This document shows, piece by piece, positions 5,236-7,517 of a stretch of DNA of 7,517 nucleotides (its first letter is position 1; the number at the start of each line of letters is the position of its first letter). The DNA comes from Oscillospiraceae bacterium. Its GTDB lineage: Bacteria > Bacillota > Clostridia > Oscillospirales > Oscillospiraceae. The stretch lies in the NCBI GenBank assembly GCA_031280325.1, contig JAITGW010000098.1, positions 1-7,517 of the forward strand. Direction: 5' to 3'. Below the pieces are notes generated by a model. That model was not told the DNA's origin. It searched no databases and saw only the letters and a program-made list of their open reading frames with translations. The position numbers and the translations under genes are program-made.

Positions 5236-6462
5236 ATGGAATTTCAAGAGGTGCTTCTGCTGATTTTCAACGCCGTGCTGAAGCTTGTCGGCGTGTACAT
5301 GTTCGCCATAGCGCTCTTCGCGCTGAAGCCCGTGAAAAAACGCGCTATGTCCGCGCCGCAAACGCGCTTCGCCATCCTTATCGCGGCGCGCAACGAGGAA
5401 CCGTCGATAGCACAGCTCGTTGAAAGCCTGCTGAATCAAAACTATCCGGAGCATTTGCGCGATATTTATGTGATCCCGAACAACTGCACAGATGATACGG
5501 AGGGGGCGGCGCGGCGCGCCGGCGCGCATATAATCCGATGTGCGCAGCCCGTAAGCTTTAAGGGCGACGCCCTGTGTCAGGCGGTGGACAAGCTCATGCT
5601 TGATGATTATGACGCATTTTGCGTCTTTGACGCGGGCAGCATCGTCCACGCCGACTATCTTGCATGGACGAACACGTCTATACAAAGCGGCGCGCGCGTC
5701 GTGCGCGGACGTTTGAAAGTCAAAAATCCCTATGACTCCCCCATCTCAGGCTGCTATGCCGCATGGTTTGAAATGCTTGACGTATTCTATAACCGCGCCC
5801 GCGCCGCTATCGGGCTGAGCGCAAAAATCCACGGCACGGCGCTCGCCTTCACGTGCGAGGTCATGGAAAAATCCGGAGGGTGGAGCTTTCGCGCGCTCGC
5901 GGAGGACGCTCAGTTCGGCGTGTGGTGCGCTCTGAATAACGAACGCGTGTTCTTCGCGCCTGAGGCGATCGCTTATGACGAGGCGCCGTCGGACATACGG
6001 ACAACGCTTGTCCAGCGGCATCGCTGGTGCGGAGGCGTGATGCAGCAATTCCGCGCGATGTGTCTGCATTTGTGGCATTACGGCGCTCCCGCTCAGACGA
6101 GACGCTTTGCCTTGGACGCGTTTCTCACCTATCTCGCGCCGGCGCTGAGCGTGATATCGCTCCTTCCCGCGGCGCTGAATCTGTTCTGGGCTGTTTACAG
6201 CGGCGAGGCGGCGGTATATTTCTCGGCTGCCGTTTTGTACGCGCTGCTCGGCTTCATCGGAATCTTTTCCGGCAGCTTCCTGCTGCTTTACATCGGCGGC
6301 TATCGCGACGCGCGAGTCGTTAAAACCGCTCTGATGTACCCCGTTTTCCTTGCCACATGGCTGCCGATTCAAGTTGCGGCGTTCTTTTCCCGCAAATTCA
6401 CATGGACACAGATATCCCATGGCGCGCGGCGTGAGCACGGCGCTCTCACGCCAAAAATATAA
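5236..6462 (+). CDS. Membrane-anchored family 2 glycosyltransferase, 408 aa
   Basis: Probably adds sugars from a nucleotide sugar at the inner face of the membrane to build an envelope polysaccharide or glycolipid; the product is unknown. One helix sits at about 6-30, the GT-A domain at about 44-270, and three or four helices at about 292-384, an arrangement like processive cellulose or poly-GlcNAc synthases. Motifs: ILIAARNEE (47-55), IPNNCTDDT (80-88), AEDAQFG (222-228) holding the likely catalytic base D224, and QRHRW (260-264), the (Q/R)xxRW motif of processive enzymes. Oddity: the metal-binding DxD is DAG (132-134). ATG 5236 follows AAGGA by 12 bases, a long gap, but no closer start fits the frame. 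The 119 bases since tgt hold no clear promoter or terminator, so joint transcription with tgt is possible. Confidence 0.88.
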   Translation: MEFQEVLLLIFNAVLKLVGVYMFAIALFALKPVKKRAMSAPQTRFAILIAARNEEPSIAQLVESLLNQNYPEHLRDIYVIPNNCTDDTEGAARRAGAHIIRCAQPVSFKGDALCQAVDKLMLDDYDAFCVFDAGSIVHADYLAWTNTSIQSGARVVRGRLKVKNPYDSPISGCYAAWFEMLDVFYNRARAAIGLSAKIHGTALAFTCEVMEKSGGWSFRALAEDAQFGVWCALNNERVFFAPEAIAYDEAPSDIRTTLVQRHRWCGGVMQQFRAMCLHLWHYGAPAQTRRFALDAFLTYLAPALSVISLLPAALNLFWAVYSGEAAVYFSAAVLYALLGFIGIFSGSFLLLYIGGYRDARVVKTALMYPVFLATWLPIQVAAFFSRKFTWTQISHGARREHGALTPKI

Positions 6463-6486
6463 ACGGCGCACTCCTTTCGTTTCTGA

Positions 6487-6525
6487 AATAACGCCCCGGC
6501 ATATTATTTATGCCGGGGCGTTATT
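6487..6525. terminator. Bidirectional rho-independent terminator between the glycosyltransferase gene and spoIIE
   Basis: AATAACGCCCCGGCAT (6487-6502) pairs perfectly with ATGCCGGGGCGTTATT (6510-6525). One further A-T pair (6503 with 6509) gives 17 bp around a five-base loop. T-rich sequence follows on the plus strand, and a TTATTT stretch on the minus strand. It lies 24 bases after the glycosyltransferase stop and 4 bases after the spoIIE stop, so it can serve both converging genes. Confidence 0.9.
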
Positions 6526-6529
6526 CCTC

Positions 6530-7517
6530 TTATTTTCTTATGTCCAGACGTATCACTATCGCCGTAATGTCGTCATCATGCCCGCCGTTTTTGCGCGCCT
6601 GTTCCACAATCATGCGCGACAGTGCGCTCGGCGACTGACCTGAATATTCGGAAATCAACCGCAACAGTATCTCCTCGCTCACAGCGCCTGTTACGCCGTC
6701 TGACAGCACCGCCGCAAACATCCCCGGCCGCAGACAGACGCGCAGCTTGTCCGGAAGATTTCCCGGCGGGAGAAGAATGCCGGGCGACATGCTGTGTCCT
6801 CGCACCGTTTTTACGTTTTTACCGTTTTTTATAAACGACGGCGCCGCGCCGTATTTATACAGCGTCATCTCTCCGGTGAAAAGGTCAAGCCGCGCAAGAT
6901 CCACCGTTGCAGATACAAGCTCGTCTTCGTTTTTCAGCAGCATAATGTCGTTCAGCATCCGCACAGCCGTCTCCGGCGCGACGTTCGCTTTAAGAAAGCG
7001 CTCAAGAATTCTTATCGTGTCGGAGCTTGCCTTAAACGCCCCTTCGCCGCGTCCCATCCCATCGGACAGAAGTATGTACAGCGCGCCCTCCTCGGTCTTG
7101 AAGAACGTCTGCTGGTCGCCGCTGATTGTTTCCCCGTCGCTGCTGACGCGTGAGTGTCCTATTACAGCCGCAAGCGGCTCCGCCTCAAGCAGGTCGATAT
7201 GCCCGGAATCCATGGCATTCACCCGCGCGCACATGCGCGCGCCAAGCGCCGTTGAGATTTTGTCCAGCCAACGCTCTTCGTTCGTTATCGTCTTTGCCTC
7301 TGCGCCGATCACCTCGGCGTGCAGCCGCCCGCCGCTGTCGCGGAATACGGCGGCGTCAGCCGCAACGCCGCGCGAGTGCATAAATCTGCGCAGCTTTCCC
7401 TCAAGCTCCGGCTCATAGCCCAGCGACGCGCCGAGATCGGAGCCGATGCCGCCCAGACTCGATGAAAACTCAGCGTATTGATGATACGCTATGCTGCGGT
7501 TCTCGCGAAGGCGGCGG
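6530..7517 (-). CDS. spoIIE: Stage II sporulation protein E, C-terminal 328 residues (5' end outside window)
   Basis: A membrane-bound PP2C-type phosphatase that removes phosphate from the anti-anti-sigma factor SpoIIAA, which frees sigma-F in the forespore; it also takes part in the asymmetric division. The fragment starts inside the central regulatory region (RRLRENRSIAYHQYAEFSSSLGGIGSDLG, fragment residues 1-28). The phosphatase domain covers about 120-328. Its metal and active-site motifs are SGD (132-134), LLSDGMGRGEGA (149-160), GAAPSFIKNG (223-232), LSDGV (271-275) and GHDDDITAIVIRL (312-324). The N-terminal multi-helix membrane part would lie to the right, beyond 7517. The stop TAA is at 6530-6532. 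This is the best evidence that the host forms spores or descends from a spore former. A shorter SpoIIE-like phosphatase cannot be wholly excluded without the N-terminus. Confidence 0.93.
   Translation of the reverse strand, partial: RRLRENRSIAYHQYAEFSSSLGGIGSDLGASLGYEPELEGKLRRFMHSRGVAADAAVFRDSGGRLHAEVIGAEAKTITNEERWLDKISTALGARMCARVNAMDSGHIDLLEAEPLAAVIGHSRVSSDGETISGDQQTFFKTEEGALYILLSDGMGRGEGAFKASSDTIRILERFLKANVAPETAVRMLNDIMLLKNEDELVSATVDLARLDLFTGEMTLYKYGAAPSFIKNGKNVKTVRGHSMSPGILLPPGNLPDKLRVCLRPGMFAAVLSDGVTGAVSEEILLRLISEYSGQSPSALSRMIVEQARKNGGHDDDITAIVIRLDIRK

Noticed and set aside
5746..6471. 241-codon open frame on the minus strand opposite the glycosyltransferase gene
   Set aside because: It covers conserved glycosyltransferase coding sequence, crosses no promoter, and its translation has no recognisable domain.
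6747..7418. 223-codon Ser/Arg-rich open frame on the plus strand opposite spoIIE
   Set aside because: Its biased composition is the mirror of the spoIIE codons, and the phosphatase motifs on the other strand are unambiguous.

Overview
The window looks like a chromosomal stretch from a spore-forming member of the Clostridia (Firmicutes/Bacillota) with unusually high GC for that group, mid-50s percent by eye. The evidence is a stage II sporulation protein E gene at the right edge, an ECF-type sigma factor paired with a one-helix membrane protein in a form common in Clostridia, gggagg-type ribosome binding sites, and a bacterial ATP-type 6-phosphofructokinase. I cannot name the genus. There are seven protein genes, two of them cut by the window edges. 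I see no RNA genes, CRISPR arrays, insertion sequences or phage genes.

Left part (1-1950, + strand): the 3' part of pfkA (glycolysis), a 134-base gap with a GC-rich inverted repeat and a candidate ECF-type promoter, then a two-gene operon. The operon encodes a 186-residue sigma factor and an overlapping (ATGA) 188-residue protein with one membrane helix, probably its anti-sigma factor.

Middle (1951-5116): a full-length glutamine-hydrolysing asparagine synthetase on the minus strand converges on the sigma operon. It is divergent from tgt (tRNA-guanine transglycosylase, queuosine pathway) on the plus strand. The 88 bases between the asnB and tgt starts hold a near-consensus sigma-A promoter whose predicted start point falls on the tgt ATG, so tgt may be read from a leaderless mRNA. 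Two short dyads also lie there.

Right part (5117-7517): a membrane-anchored family 2 glycosyltransferase on the plus strand converges on spoIIE on the minus strand. A 17-bp-stem hairpin between them looks like a shared bidirectional terminator.

The genes are mostly independent housekeeping, sporulation and envelope functions, not one pathway. I found no convincing new multi-gene system. The points most worth a second look are the altered allosteric and active-site residues of the phosphofructokinase, the leaderless tgt promoter, the ECF-like promoter ahead of the sigma gene, and the DxG in place of DxD in the glycosyltransferase.
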